Assembly: GCF_000308375.1 (NCBI RefSeq)
Contig: NZ_BAFQ01000289.1
Span: 1 to 48,547, forward strand
Length of the DNA: 48,547 nt
DNA from: Nocardia aobensis NBRC 100429
GTDB lineage: Bacteria > Actinomycetota > Actinomycetes > Mycobacteriales > Mycobacteriaceae
Direction of reading: 5' to 3'
Shown here piece after piece: positions 32,391 through 40,668 of the stretch. Below the pieces are notes generated by a model. That model was not told the DNA's origin and searched no databases. It was given only the letters and a program-made list of their open reading frames with translations. A program made the translations under genes and the position numbers. How positions within the stretch are numbered: the stretch's first letter is position 1; each line of letters starts with the position of its first letter.

Positions 32391-32907
32391 CGTCGATCTC
32401 CTTCATCAGCGCGAGATGCATCCACCATCGATGAGCCACGGAGCATCACACCGAAGGCTCACCGACACGACCTCTTCACTGCCGCGCCCAGACGTCGCCG
32501 CGTCGGTAGAAGTGGGCCCCGCCGGCACCCCGCGCCGCCCCGCATTCCAAAACATCAATGACGCCGACGTTCCACAAGATCGGAAACCGAAATGGATCGG
32601 ACAATCAGGCGAGTTATTCCGGAGTAATCACTTCCAACTGTCTCGATATTGCCGCAGACAACGGCCGCCAAGGGCATCTCGCGACGTTCGAATCACATTC
32701 CGACGCATACCCGTGATCGAAAACGGCAAACAACCTTCCCTAGCAGACGGCCGGTGCAAGCATCCCAGCGAGCCGCCCGGAAACCGCCTCACCACCGTGT
32801 TCGCGGCCGAATCAGTCCCGCGGGCCCGCACCGCGCGGTGACGTACGCCGTCGATCGAGGGACGCCTTCGGCCGCGACCGACAAATCACGTTTCGATTGC
32901 CATAGCG
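32391..32907. other. Non-coding stretch with no recognisable gene
   Basis: About 520 bp upstream of the iron-permease-like gene. The short open frames lack ribosome sites and protein-like composition. Base composition is mixed, with AT-rich patches near 32560-32660. It belongs to a longer decayed zone (to 33430) that ends at the cobalamin riboswitch. Remnants are possible but I cannot name any. Confidence 0.4.
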
Positions 32908-33131
32908 TTGGCGGCGACCTTCAAAATCCTGCCCCCACCGGATCGCCTCGCTGAATTCCGCCCGCTACCCACCACCGATGCGGGCGACTTCGAAGTCGCG
33001 CGAGCCTTGAACGCAGAGCCGTTCCCGCAGTCGACGACGAATCGGCGGCACGCTTCTTCGCCTACGACACAGGCTTGGAGTACGAACACTCCGGCCCACT
33101 AGGCTATTTCGCGCCGATGCCGGGTGAATAA
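32908..33131 (+). pseudogene. Unknown small gene, frameshifted
   Basis: From TTG 32908 the plus strand reads AATFKILPPPDRLAEFRPLP and TTDAGDFEVARALNAE. A neighbouring frame then reads AVDDESAARFFAYDTGLEYE and HSGPLGYFAPMPGE, stopping at 33129-33131. The second half has strong protein-like character and ends cleanly, so a single gene of about 70 residues with one indel near 33005-33025 is likely. I do not recognise the family. Confidence 0.35.
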
Positions 33132-33429
33132 TGCACTGACACTGAGCTTCTCGTCTACCGACAACCGCCCCGGACATCACCTGGCCTTCGACGTCGCCCC
33201 GGCGACCTTCGGCCAGTCCGTTTCCGCCTCCGAGCCGCCGGCGTCTCGTGCGGGAACGACCCCGTCCAACGACTGCCATTCCGACCTTGTCGACGCAGCA
33301 CAGGAGAGGCAGGCCAGGCAGGTCAGCTTCACTCCAGCGAACCAGCCCACCAGGTATCACCCGCTCACTGCGATGTCCCTTTTATCCCATTTCGCCGAGC
33401 GCTCGGAATTGCGTGGATTGACCGCGGCA

Positions 33430-33595
33430 TTCGACTTTTCGTATGGTTGTCGACGCGACGATTCGAGGAACCTGGTGAAAACCCAGGACGGTCGCGCCAC
33501 TGTGAGCATCTCCGGGTTCGGGAAGATGACGAGTCAGACCCTCGAATCGGCGGTTGTACCAGTGTTCGGGGACGCGAAAATCCCCGTTAGGTGAG
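33430..33595 (+). ncRNA. Cobalamin (B12) riboswitch
   Basis: The conserved core is clear: GAGGAACCTGGTGAAAACCC (from 33465) is the GG-AA-C-GGTG--A--CC element, followed by GGACGGTCGCGCCACTGTGA with the invariant ACTGTGA at 33499-33505. A B12-box-like GAGTCAGACC is at 33531-33540. The 3' part has a small stem (CGGGGA pairing with TCCCCG, about 33567-33586) just before the ribosome site GAGGAG. In actinobacteria these often control cobalt/B12 genes such as cbtBA, and degraded cbtB and cbtA follow directly. Outer boundaries are estimates. Confidence 0.82.
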
Positions 33596-33603
33596 GAGTT
33601 CGC

Positions 33604-33800
33604 ATGGCCACGTCGTATGCGCCGAGGTCCGGTTTGCACACCGATTCCTTGTCCATTCTCACGACGGCGTCGTGGCTGCGCCACCGGCGTACTCCCTCGT
33701 GAGTGTGGATCGAGCCGCTGCGTCGTTCTTCGGCACCGATATGCCCGTGCACGAATCCGTCCACGCCGCACGCCATTTCCTGGGCTTCGCCTGCCACTGA
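33604..33800 (+). pseudogene. cbtB: cbtB (cobalt transporter subunit), frameshifted
   Basis: ATG 33604 follows GAGGAG and reads MATSYAPRSGLHTDSLSILT, stopping early at 33700-33702. Another frame carries the family's C-terminus: APPAYSLVSVDRAAASFFGT then DMPVHESVHAARHFLGFACH and a stop at 33798-33800. This ending matches the CbtB hallmark H-E--HD-RH-LG-PCH. CbtB is a ~60-residue, one-helix partner of the cobalt permease CbtA. At least one indel between about 33650 and 33690 separates the halves, and the membrane helix looks poorly preserved. It is under the B12 riboswitch. Confidence 0.72.
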
Positions 33801-33815
33801 GCACGAAGAACTCTC

Positions 33816-33919
33816 GTGTCTGCCGTAGGCGGGTCGCCGGCGTTCGCCTTCGCCCGGATCGCGTCCGAACCATGACCGGTCGCCTCATTCATGACGTGAG
33901 CGGCCGCGACGACGTGTAG
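33816..33919 (+). pseudogene. cbtA: cbtA 5' remnant
   Basis: GTG 33816 reads VSAVGGSPAFAFARIASEP and stops at 33873. A shifted frame continues MTGRLIHDVSGRDDV and stops at 33917-33919. AFAFARIASEP is the typical first-helix end of CbtA (A-L-A-F-x-F-A-R-x-x-G-E-P), and the following residues fit its GRAI-xE segment. CbtA is normally about 240 residues with six helices, so nearly all of it is gone. Position right after cbtB supports the call. Confidence 0.6.
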
Positions 33920-34078
33920 AGGTAACTTCCGAGGCACAGAATTCGTGCCGCCCTCGTCGGCACGAGTGGCCGCATCCGCATGACCTCGCGCGGATCGGTC
34001 GATAACGAAAGTAATTGCACTGCGGTAGTTTCCGCAGTCTCATCGCGCGAGCACGTCACTCGCGAAGAAGGACGATCG

Positions 34079-34777
34079 ATGAAAACCAGGACCACACTCG
34101 CGTTCGGAGCGGCGGTCACGATCACCACGCTGACCATTGCCGGCGGCGTTGCGCACGCCGATGTTCCGGCCGGAACACCGCAACCGAGTACGACGGTCGC
34201 CACCGACGTCGGCCCCGGGATCCACTACACCGCCGACGTGGTCGACCACTCGGTCGTCTTGCGCACCGACGCCGGGCGGCTCAACGTGCGCGGCAACCAG
34301 TTCGAAATCCTCGACGACAACGGCAATCTCGTCGCCGGCCTGCCGCTCACCTACAAACTCGACCAGCAGGACTGGCCCATCGCCGCCCAGGTCGACGGTC
34401 GCACCGCAGTGCTGACTCCCAGCCGCAACCCCGCCGACGCGGTGGCATCGACGACCCCCGACCTCACCCCGGTGGACGCGCAGAGCGACTTCAACGACGC
34501 GATCGGCGTCGCCGCCAACCAGATCGGCCTCGCGACCGGCGTCGGAGTCCTGGTCGGCACCGCCGCGGGACTGGGCATCGGATGTGTCGCAGGCGCCCTG
34601 GTCGGCGCCGCGTTGATGCCGCCCATCTTCTTCGCCGGAGCACCCGGCGGATGCCTGGCCGGCGCTGCGGCAGGCGCCGCCTTGGGTGCTGCGGCCGGAA
34701 CCGTCATCCTGGGTGGACCGGTCGCGATCGCCAGCGCGATCCAGTTCTTCAACACCATCAACAAGCCCCAGAACTGA
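34079..34777 (+). CDS. Secreted glycine-zipper protein, copy 2
   Basis: A 232-residue exported protein and paralogue of that at 20216-20884. The signal peptide MKTRTTLAFGAAVTITTLTI ends at VAHADV. The beta-rich domain reads GIHYTADVVDHSVVLRTDAG, FEILDDNGNLVAGLPLTYKL and WPIAAQVDGRTAVLTPSRNP. The Gly/Ala-rich membrane-type domain GVGVLVGTAAGLGIGCVAGA carries two cysteines, and the short tail is SAIQFFNTINKPQN. ATG 34079 follows AAGGA at six bases. A 12-bp hairpin terminator follows the stop. Function is unknown. Confidence 0.8.
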   Translation: MKTRTTLAFGAAVTITTLTIAGGVAHADVPAGTPQPSTTVATDVGPGIHYTADVVDHSVVLRTDAGRLNVRGNQFEILDDNGNLVAGLPLTYKLDQQDWPIAAQVDGRTAVLTPSRNPADAVASTTPDLTPVDAQSDFNDAIGVAANQIGLATGVGVLVGTAAGLGIGCVAGALVGAALMPPIFFAGAPGGCLAGAAAGAALGAAAGTVILGGPVAIASAIQFFNTINKPQN

Positions 34778-34785
34778 GGCCGTCG

Positions 34786-34821
34786 ACGCTCGCAGGCCAT
34801 CGGCACCCAGCCTGCGAGCGT
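34786..34821. terminator. Hairpin terminator after glycine-zipper copy 2
   Basis: A perfect 12-bp stem, ACGCTCGCAGGC pairing with GCCTGCGAGCGT, with a 12-base loop, begins nine bases after the stop codon. Confidence 0.75.
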
Positions 34822-34893
34822 TCAGGCCGCCATGAGCAGCCCTCTCGAACGCGCCGCGAAGGACGGGTCGCAGTCCCTGCCACAGACGGGAGG

Positions 34894-36360
34894 TCAGAGG
34901 TTGGGGCGGCGGCCGGCCCAGGGCTGGGCCTGCTCGAGCTGCGCGGCCAGCCGGATGAGCTGCCCCTCCGCCCCGAGGCGGCCGACGAATTGGACGCCGA
35001 TCGGCAGCCCGTCGGGAGTCCAGTGCAGTGGCACACTCATGGCGGGACGGCCGGTGATGTTCGCCAATTGGGTGTAGGGAACCCAGCTCAGGTTGTCGTT
35101 GATGAACTGGTCGACGATCGGTGTCCAGCGCAGCAGCCCGGCGACGCGGGCGGTCAGCAGCAATCGCTGTGCCGTGCGCAGCGTCGGCGCGAGGTCGAAT
35201 GCCCCGATCCGAGGCGGCGGGGTGGCTGTGGTCGGAGTGAGCAGCAGGTCGTAGGACTCGTGAAATTCCGCCAGCCGTCGCACGTACTGGTGTCGCCGCG
35301 CGACGGCGCGAGTCAACTCGACAGGCTTGGTCGCGCGTCCCAGCGCGGCCATCAGCCGGGTATCGAGTTCGAATCCCGAATCCCCCACGCCCCCAGCGGC
35401 TTTGGCCTCATCCACCGAGAAGGCACACTCGACGAACCAGGTAGTGAGAAAATCCTTGGCCAACGCCGCGTCATCGAAGGGAGCGCGGGGCAGCTCCACC
35501 ACGTCATGGCCGAGGCTCACCAGTAGTTCGGCCGCTCCGGTCGCCGCCGCCACAGCCTCCGGATGGGGCGCCGGATTGACCGAACTGGCTGTGCAGAAGC
35601 CGATCCGAAGACGCCCCGGGGCGCGTTCCACCTCCGCGAGATAGCTCCCTTGCCCCCGTGCCGCCAGGTACGGCGAAACCGGAGTCGGGCCCGCCAGCAC
35701 ATCGAGCATGGCGGCGGTGTCTCGCACCGAACGAGAGATGACACCATCGGCGGCGGTTCCGCCCAGATACTCACCGTGCACGGGACCGGCCGGGATCAGA
35801 CCGCGAGAAGTCTTGAGCCCGAACAGCCCACACGCCGAGGCCGGAATTCGGATCGAACCACCCCCGTCGCTCGCACCCGCGCACGGCACGATACCCGCGG
35901 CCACCGCCGCCGCGGCGCCACCGGAGGACCCGCCGGGCGTGTGCTCGATGTTCCACGGATTGCGCGCCGCACCGAACAACTCGGGTTCGGTGATTCCCTT
36001 GGCGCCGAATTCGGGAGTATTGGTCTTACCGAAGATGACCAGCCCGGCATCGAGCCACCGCTGCACCACCGTGGCATTCTCGGTCGCCAGGACCGACGCG
36101 AGCGACCGCGATCCGCCGCTGGTGGGATAGCCGGCGAGATGTTGATGAAGATCCTTGATGAGGAACGGCACCCCAGCGAACGGCGCGTCGTCCACCTCGA
36201 CAGCACGGGCCGGATCGACATCGGCCACGATCGCGTTGATCCGCGGATTGACTTCGGCCGCGCGCGCCCGCGCCGCCTCCAGCAATTCCGCCGGCTCGGC
36301 CTCACCCGACCGCACCAGAGCAGCCAGCGCCATCGCGTCCGCACTCGAGTAGGCATCCAC
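34894..36360 (-). CDS. Amidase (amidase-signature family)
   Basis: A 488-residue cytoplasmic AS-family hydrolase. The Ser-cisSer-Lys triad is intact: Lys69 (PFLIKD), Ser145 (HTPGGSSGG) and nucleophile Ser169 (ASDGGGSIRIP). The family's VPYTQLANITGRPAMSVPLH and PDGLPIGVQFVG lie near the end. It hydrolyses an amide to acid and ammonia. The substrate cannot be told, and GatA is unlikely as no gatB/gatC adjoin. The GTG start at 36360 has a weak ribosome site. It is divergent from the unknown gene at 36393 with only 32 bp between. Confidence 0.92.
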   Translation of the reverse strand: MDAYSSADAMALAALVRSGEAEPAELLEAARARAAEVNPRINAIVADVDPARAVEVDDAPFAGVPFLIKDLHQHLAGYPTSGGSRSLASVLATENATVVQRWLDAGLVIFGKTNTPEFGAKGITEPELFGAARNPWNIEHTPGGSSGGAAAAVAAGIVPCAGASDGGGSIRIPASACGLFGLKTSRGLIPAGPVHGEYLGGTAADGVISRSVRDTAAMLDVLAGPTPVSPYLAARGQGSYLAEVERAPGRLRIGFCTASSVNPAPHPEAVAAATGAAELLVSLGHDVVELPRAPFDDAALAKDFLTTWFVECAFSVDEAKAAGGVGDSGFELDTRLMAALGRATKPVELTRAVARRHQYVRRLAEFHESYDLLLTPTTATPPPRIGAFDLAPTLRTAQRLLLTARVAGLLRWTPIVDQFINDNLSWVPYTQLANITGRPAMSVPLHWTPDGLPIGVQFVGRLGAEGQLIRLAAQLEQAQPWAGRRPNL

Positions 36361-36392
36361 ACCGGCACCCTATCGGGAAGCGACTCGGCGCA

Positions 36393-36899
36393 GTGGCCAC
36401 CACCCCATCAGCGAACAGGGATACATTCGCACTCGTGACCGAACTCCGCGCATTCCGCCGGGCGTGCTACGACGCCGCCCGCCGCACAGGCGGCACCGTG
36501 GTCGAGTTTCGTGTGGCAGACGGCGTGACGCCGAACTTCCATCAAGGGATCATCGCCTACGGTGATCAGCAGGTCGCGGTGGTCGCGGTCCGCCACTCGA
36601 CGATGCTTGCGGTAGCCGAACCGCGGACGATCGATTGCGCCGACGGTGTAACCGAGTCGGGCCCGATGGTTTTCGTCGACGCACCGGAGCTGGTGGGCGC
36701 CCTCGCCACGTCGCCGGGATTCACAGTACTCACCGCAGCCGACCTCAACGGTCCGTTCGTCGCGACCGCCTGGCCCGACATCGAACGATCCGACATCGAG
36801 TACTGGAAGCCACACACCCTCGGCGAGGCGCTGTTCAACTACTGGGACCGAAGCGACCGCCCGCTCGGATCGAGGCCACAGCCCCTGATCCTGTCCTGA
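36393..36899 (+). CDS. Conserved hypothetical protein, 168 residues
   Basis: Not recognised. The composition is that of a folded soluble alpha/beta protein: ELRAFRRACYDAARRTGG (helix), TVVEFRVADGVTPNFHQGII, QQVAVVAVRHSTMLAVAEPR, GPMVFVDAPELVGALATSPG and DIEYWKPHTLGEALFNYWD. It has no signal peptide or membrane helix. The start is GTG 36393, or possibly GTG 36435 before TELRAFRRAC. It sits between an amidase and a toxin/SUKH pair. Secondary-structure order resembles small immunity or SUKH-like proteins only loosely. Confidence 0.65.
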   Translation: MATTPSANRDTFALVTELRAFRRACYDAARRTGGTVVEFRVADGVTPNFHQGIIAYGDQQVAVVAVRHSTMLAVAEPRTIDCADGVTESGPMVFVDAPELVGALATSPGFTVLTAADLNGPFVATAWPDIERSDIEYWKPHTLGEALFNYWDRSDRPLGSRPQPLILS

Positions 36900-37049
36900 G
36901 CAGACAGCACAATTGCCGGCGACCGGTGACCACGGGCTCACCGTGTTCGACGATGTAGACGACGAGGGGCGATCGGTCGGCCTCGCCGACCACAGCCGTC
37001 GGCGGCTGAACGACGCGCGTCACCCCATCGCCCTTTCCGCGGTGCCGGT

Positions 37050-37646
37050 TCAGGGTGTGGCTTGTACCCGGATCGGCTCGCCGCCCGCGAGATCGCCTGC
37101 GGGATTGTCGATCTCGTAGTAGGGCGGCTCACCGTCGAGGTAGTGGGCGACGTCGAAATAGTCGTTGCCGCCCAGGTCGAGGGTCCCGGTGGTCCAGGCC
37201 AGCAGGAAGTCGGTGACCGGCATGGCCGTGAACAACCACGCGGATTGGTGGACGTTGGTGAGGATGATCGTCCACACCGCCGGATCCGGCCCGGGGTACC
37301 ACAGCAGGTAGTCCCCGCCCTCGTGAGCGCCCCATTGGATCAGCTGTGCCGGTTCGATCGACACCCCGGCCGGCACCGGAGGCTGCCATTGCGGCAGTAA
37401 TTGTTCCGGGGGCAGCAGGTCGCCGCGGGCTCGGTGGGTGCGGGCGGCGAGATCGTCCCATTCGTCGGACGCGGGGCCCAGCAACCGGAATGCGTTGCAC
37501 CACAGGACATCACCGTAGGCGTGGTAGAGCCGCTTGTAGTCGGCCGGCAGCTCGACGCCGAGCTCGGCCTCGGTCACCTCCCACGCCACCGGCGGCCGTG
37601 CCGGTGGCGGCGGGAGGAGGGTGGTGAGCTCGTCGAAGGCGGTCAT
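37050..37646 (-). CDS. SMI1/KNR4 (SUKH) family protein, probable immunity protein
   Basis: A 198-residue SUKH-superfamily protein. The N-terminal motif EAELGVELPADYKRLYHAYG is the family core (LP-DY-xLY--YG), followed by LIQWGAHEGGDYLLWYPGPD and WTIILTNVHQSAWLFTAMPV. SUKH proteins are the commonest immunity proteins of polymorphic toxins. It starts 13 bp after the stop of the secreted nuclease-like protein upstream, preceded by AGGA, which is the standard toxin-then-immunity order. A cytoplasmic location fits neutralising an incoming or self toxin. Confidence 0.8.
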   Translation of the reverse strand: MTAFDELTTLLPPPPARPPVAWEVTEAELGVELPADYKRLYHAYGDVLWCNAFRLLGPASDEWDDLAARTHRARGDLLPPEQLLPQWQPPVPAGVSIEPAQLIQWGAHEGGDYLLWYPGPDPAVWTIILTNVHQSAWLFTAMPVTDFLLAWTTGTLDLGGNDYFDVAHYLDGEPPYYEIDNPAGDLAGGEPIRVQATP

Positions 37647-37659
37647 CGTCTCGATCCTG

Positions 37660-38985
37660 TCAGAAATTCTGGATCAGCACAGGACCGGGATTCCATCCCT
37701 TGTCGCCGATCGCCCACATCAGGATGTAGTCGGGGATGGCGTTGTCGCCGACGTAGAGCGGGATCTTGCCCAGCGATACGTTCTGCTGCGGGATCCCGTC
37801 GGCGACTCTGGCGCCGCTGACGACCTTGCTGATCTCGACGTCCCAGTCGCGAATGATGCCGGTGTTGATCGCGCCGAGTTCCGGAGTGAGAAATTGCGGC
37901 AGATCCCCCGGGCAGCCGTTGACGTTGGCGCACAGATGTCCACGCTGATACGGCCTGCTCGCGCCGGGGATCTTGATCGAGGGGGAACCGCCGGTGCCGA
38001 CCATGGCGGGGGTGATGTAGCCGACGAGGCCGCCGGAGCGGTTGTAGTCGTCCAGCGGTGAGGCCAGCACATTGCCGCCATCGCCGGCGATGAGGATGAC
38101 CGGGGTCTGATCGGCGACCGGGTTGGTGCCGTCCGGGTTCGGCAGCGCGAACACCTGCGGCGTGGCGTTGCTCGGGCGCAGCACACCCTGCGCGGCCCGC
38201 TGGATCTGGAAGGCGTTGGCGAAGAATTCCTGCTGCATGGCCGTCATATCCGGCGCCGGCCCGATTCCACCGGTAGCGCCGGGCGCCTGCAACGGATTCG
38301 CGGGTGCGGGCAGGACACGGAAGGCGTTGGGGCCGTTCACCATGCTGTTGGGCAGGAGGGCCGGCTGTGCCGGAGCGGGGTTCCCGATCAACGTCGACGG
38401 ATTGTAGGTGCCACCTTGCGGGATCGCGGGATTGCGGATGATCCGCGACAACGGCGGCAACGCCATCGCGGGATTCGGTAGCGCCGGACCGGTCGACGAG
38501 CGCGGCGGCAACGGTACCGACGGCGTGCGCGGCTTCGCCGGCGCCGGACTCGGCGAAGGCGTGGGCGCGGGCCCTGGTGCAGGGCTCGGTGGGCAGCTCG
38601 GGTTGGGCGCGGCCGCGGCGATGATCAGCGCGGCCGGGCACGGTTGCGGCGCATCGGGTTTCGGCAGCGCACCGACCTGCGGAACGTCGTGCCCCTCGGC
38701 CCGGCACTGCTCGGCCAGGCTCTGCAATTCCGGGATCTCGGCATTGCCGCGCTCGGCCTCCGCGTTGTAGGCCGCCACCGCCGCCTCGTCCGACGGATTC
38801 GGCGGACTCGCGTTGTGGACCGCGGCAGCCTGATTGTGCGCCTCGATCCGCGCAGCGACCGCCCCGCAGTCCAATGGATCGGCAGACCCCACCGGCGCCG
38901 CGACCAGCAACATCCCGAAGATGCCGAGGACGACAGTGAGAACAGCTACTGTTTTGCTAACGAAACGTCCTGTCGAAGAAGACAT
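37660..38985 (-). CDS. Secreted Pro-rich protein with C-terminal putative nuclease toxin domain
   Basis: A 441-residue exported protein. The signal peptide contains VSKTVAVLTVVLGIFGMLLV and ends near VGSADP. A helical, Cys-containing domain (about 35-100, AAVARIEAHNQAAAVHNASP) leads to a long Pro/Ala linker (about 120-210) and a C-terminal domain (about 280-441). Its motif PYQRGHLCANVNGCPGDLPQ followed by FLTPELGAINTG resembles the RGHL...LGG---D--NL-T pattern of DNA/RNA non-specific endonucleases. The downstream SUKH gene supports a toxin role. Start: ATG 38985, three bases after GGGGGGTG. ATG 39003 is an alternative. Export would be by Sec. Confidence 0.68.
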   Translation of the reverse strand: MSSSTGRFVSKTVAVLTVVLGIFGMLLVAAPVGSADPLDCGAVAARIEAHNQAAAVHNASPPNPSDEAAVAAYNAEAERGNAEIPELQSLAEQCRAEGHDVPQVGALPKPDAPQPCPAALIIAAAAPNPSCPPSPAPGPAPTPSPSPAPAKPRTPSVPLPPRSSTGPALPNPAMALPPLSRIIRNPAIPQGGTYNPSTLIGNPAPAQPALLPNSMVNGPNAFRVLPAPANPLQAPGATGGIGPAPDMTAMQQEFFANAFQIQRAAQGVLRPSNATPQVFALPNPDGTNPVADQTPVILIAGDGGNVLASPLDDYNRSGGLVGYITPAMVGTGGSPSIKIPGASRPYQRGHLCANVNGCPGDLPQFLTPELGAINTGIIRDWDVEISKVVSGARVADGIPQQNVSLGKIPLYVGDNAIPDYILMWAIGDKGWNPGPVLIQNF

Positions 38986-39120
38986 TTCACCCCCCAAGTT
39001 CATGTCGGTTCGAAACTAACGCCACCGACTGGCAACGGTCAAGAGTGACCGCCGCCACTGGCGACCGCCGACGCGCTCGGGGACGACATGGCTTTCAGGG
39101 TGGGAGACGCGGCCGCGAAA

Positions 39121-39697
39121 TCAAGCCGGTATCGTCCGCCGTGGCCGCAGCGGGATGTGGTCACGAAACGCTTCGATGGCGGCGGCGACTTCGAATGGCG
39201 TTGTCGCGTGGGCGATGTCGTGACGGTAGAGCACGCGGTTCGCGACCGCGTCGAGATCGAATCCCCAGACCATCGACATCAGCGGGTTGATGAACAGCTC
39301 GGCACCTTTCGCGCGGGTGCGTGTCAGTGAGTGGTGGTCCCCGTATTCGCCGAGGCTGGTGACGTCTTCGACCGGCGTTCCGAGTCCGGCTTCGTCACCG
39401 GTCATGAGTAGATCGGTCCCGCCGTCAGTAGGAAATCGGACAGTCGGTGTCGGCGTCGACTTCGAACACTCCAGCCGCTACGGGTCGTGCATCGGTGCGT
39501 GTGATAGGTGTGAAGGTGAGGTTGGACAGGAAGATCGTCTCGAGGTGCTCGTGCAGCGCGAAGGCTATCGGCAAACCGCTGAGCAGGTCGAACCCGCCAC
39601 CGGCGCCGGCGATCAGAATCCGCTCGCAGTGCGAAGGCGATGGAACAACGGTGTGTCGAACAGGGTGGGAGCAACCATTCGTCGACGTATTCAGCAC
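39121..39697 (-). pseudogene. DUF1152 gene, internally deleted and frameshifted
   Basis: Two pieces of one gene lie in different frames. The N-terminal piece (39697-39425) has RILIAGAGGGFDLLSGLPIA and LETIFLSNLTFTPITRTDAR. The C-terminal piece (39405-39121) has GAELFINPLMSMVWGFDLDA and TTPFEVAAAIEAFRDHIPLR. DUF1152 proteins are about 300 residues; here only ~180 remain and the middle ~120 are missing. The two pieces are 19 bp apart. The stretch 39698-39918 upstream shows no gene. Confidence 0.6.
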
Positions 39698-39918
39698 ATC
39701 CCCCGATGGGGAGCCGGGGTCGACCTCCCTCTCCGACGGCCTCGGCTCGCCGACGCGCTCTTTGCGCCGGTCGCGAGAGCTTCTCCTCCGACGGGTTCGG
39801 CAGATTCACGGCGTTGGCGGTTCGGGCGAATCCGCTGCAACCCCGTTTCCGGCGAAACACCACCACCGCGCGCAGTCCCGGTTCCGCGTCGGCGACGGTA
39901 GGAATCGCTCGAATAAGT

Positions 39919-40668
39919 TCACCCCCCATAGATTCCGTCGACAAGCACGGGTGCGGTCGTACTGGCGTTCCACTGTGCGGCGAGGTGTACGTCGTGAGCC
40001 AGCCCCTTGTCCGTCAGTTCCCGGCCGGAGATCGCCTCGGCCAGCAGTGTGGGCAATTCGATTGTGGCGGAGCGGAATCCGATGGCGGCGAGCCGGGCCT
40101 CCGGTGAGCCATCGCCATCGTGTGCCAGTAGGGCGGCGGAGATCGCGCCCGCGCCCAGCTGATCTTCGAGACTCGGACGCAGCGGCCCGTCGACGATCCC
40201 CCACCGCTCGCCCGCCGCGATGATGCCGACGGGCCGATCACCGGCGGCGGCGATCGCGGCCTTCGCGACCGCATCGGCGTTGCGGAGCGAGCCGGCGAAC
40301 ACAGTCGAATCGTATTGGGCGGCAATGCCCGACAGCGTCGCGCCATTCGGGGAAGGCAACGCCAGCAACGTGCCCGCCGGAAGTTCGAGCAGGGACGATG
40401 GACTCAGCGACCACCCGCTGTCATGTTTCGCAGCGGCCAGCACCGCACCGGCCCGCTCGGCCTCGACGGCGGCTCGGGGATCGGCGCGGCGCAGCGGTAG
40501 CGGCAGTACCCGCCCGCCCCGGGATACCGCGATATCCACCGACGTCGAGAAGGAGAGGACATCGACGATGATCAACGCCCCGCACTGCGGGCCGAGTTGC
40601 TCGACACCTTCGCGCCCCCACTCGAGTCGAATGCGATAGTCCTGCTGCCGGAAGATTCCTGCGTTCAC
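39919..40668 (-). CDS. ComB/2-phosphosulfolactate phosphatase family protein
   Basis: A 249-residue ComB-family hydrolase (PF04029), named for 2-phosphosulfolactate phosphatase of coenzyme M synthesis. ALIIVDVLSFSTSVDIAVSR is the Mg-binding start. LALPSPNGATLSGIAAQ, VFAGSLRNADAVAKAA, VGIIAAGERW and PSLEDQLGAGAISAALL are family signatures. Actinobacteria do not make coenzyme M by the archaeal route, so the true substrate is probably another phospho-acid. GTG 40668 follows AAAGG. Confidence 0.85.
   Translation of the reverse strand: MNAGIFRQQDYRIRLEWGREGVEQLGPQCGALIIVDVLSFSTSVDIAVSRGGRVLPLPLRRADPRAAVEAERAGAVLAAAKHDSGWSLSPSSLLELPAGTLLALPSPNGATLSGIAAQYDSTVFAGSLRNADAVAKAAIAAAGDRPVGIIAAGERWGIVDGPLRPSLEDQLGAGAISAALLAHDGDGSPEARLAAIGFRSATIELPTLLAEAISGRELTDKGLAHDVHLAAQWNASTTAPVLVDGIYGG

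Noticed and set aside
32965..33360. Minus-strand open frame starting IPGGLVRWSEADLPGLPLLC
   Set aside because: A short protein-like stretch followed by Arg-rich low-complexity sequence, no ribosome site and no family match; could be a remnant but not supportable.
34894..36360. Glutamyl-tRNA amidotransferase subunit A (GatA)
   Set aside because: No gatB or gatC nearby and the C-terminal part fits general amidases better.
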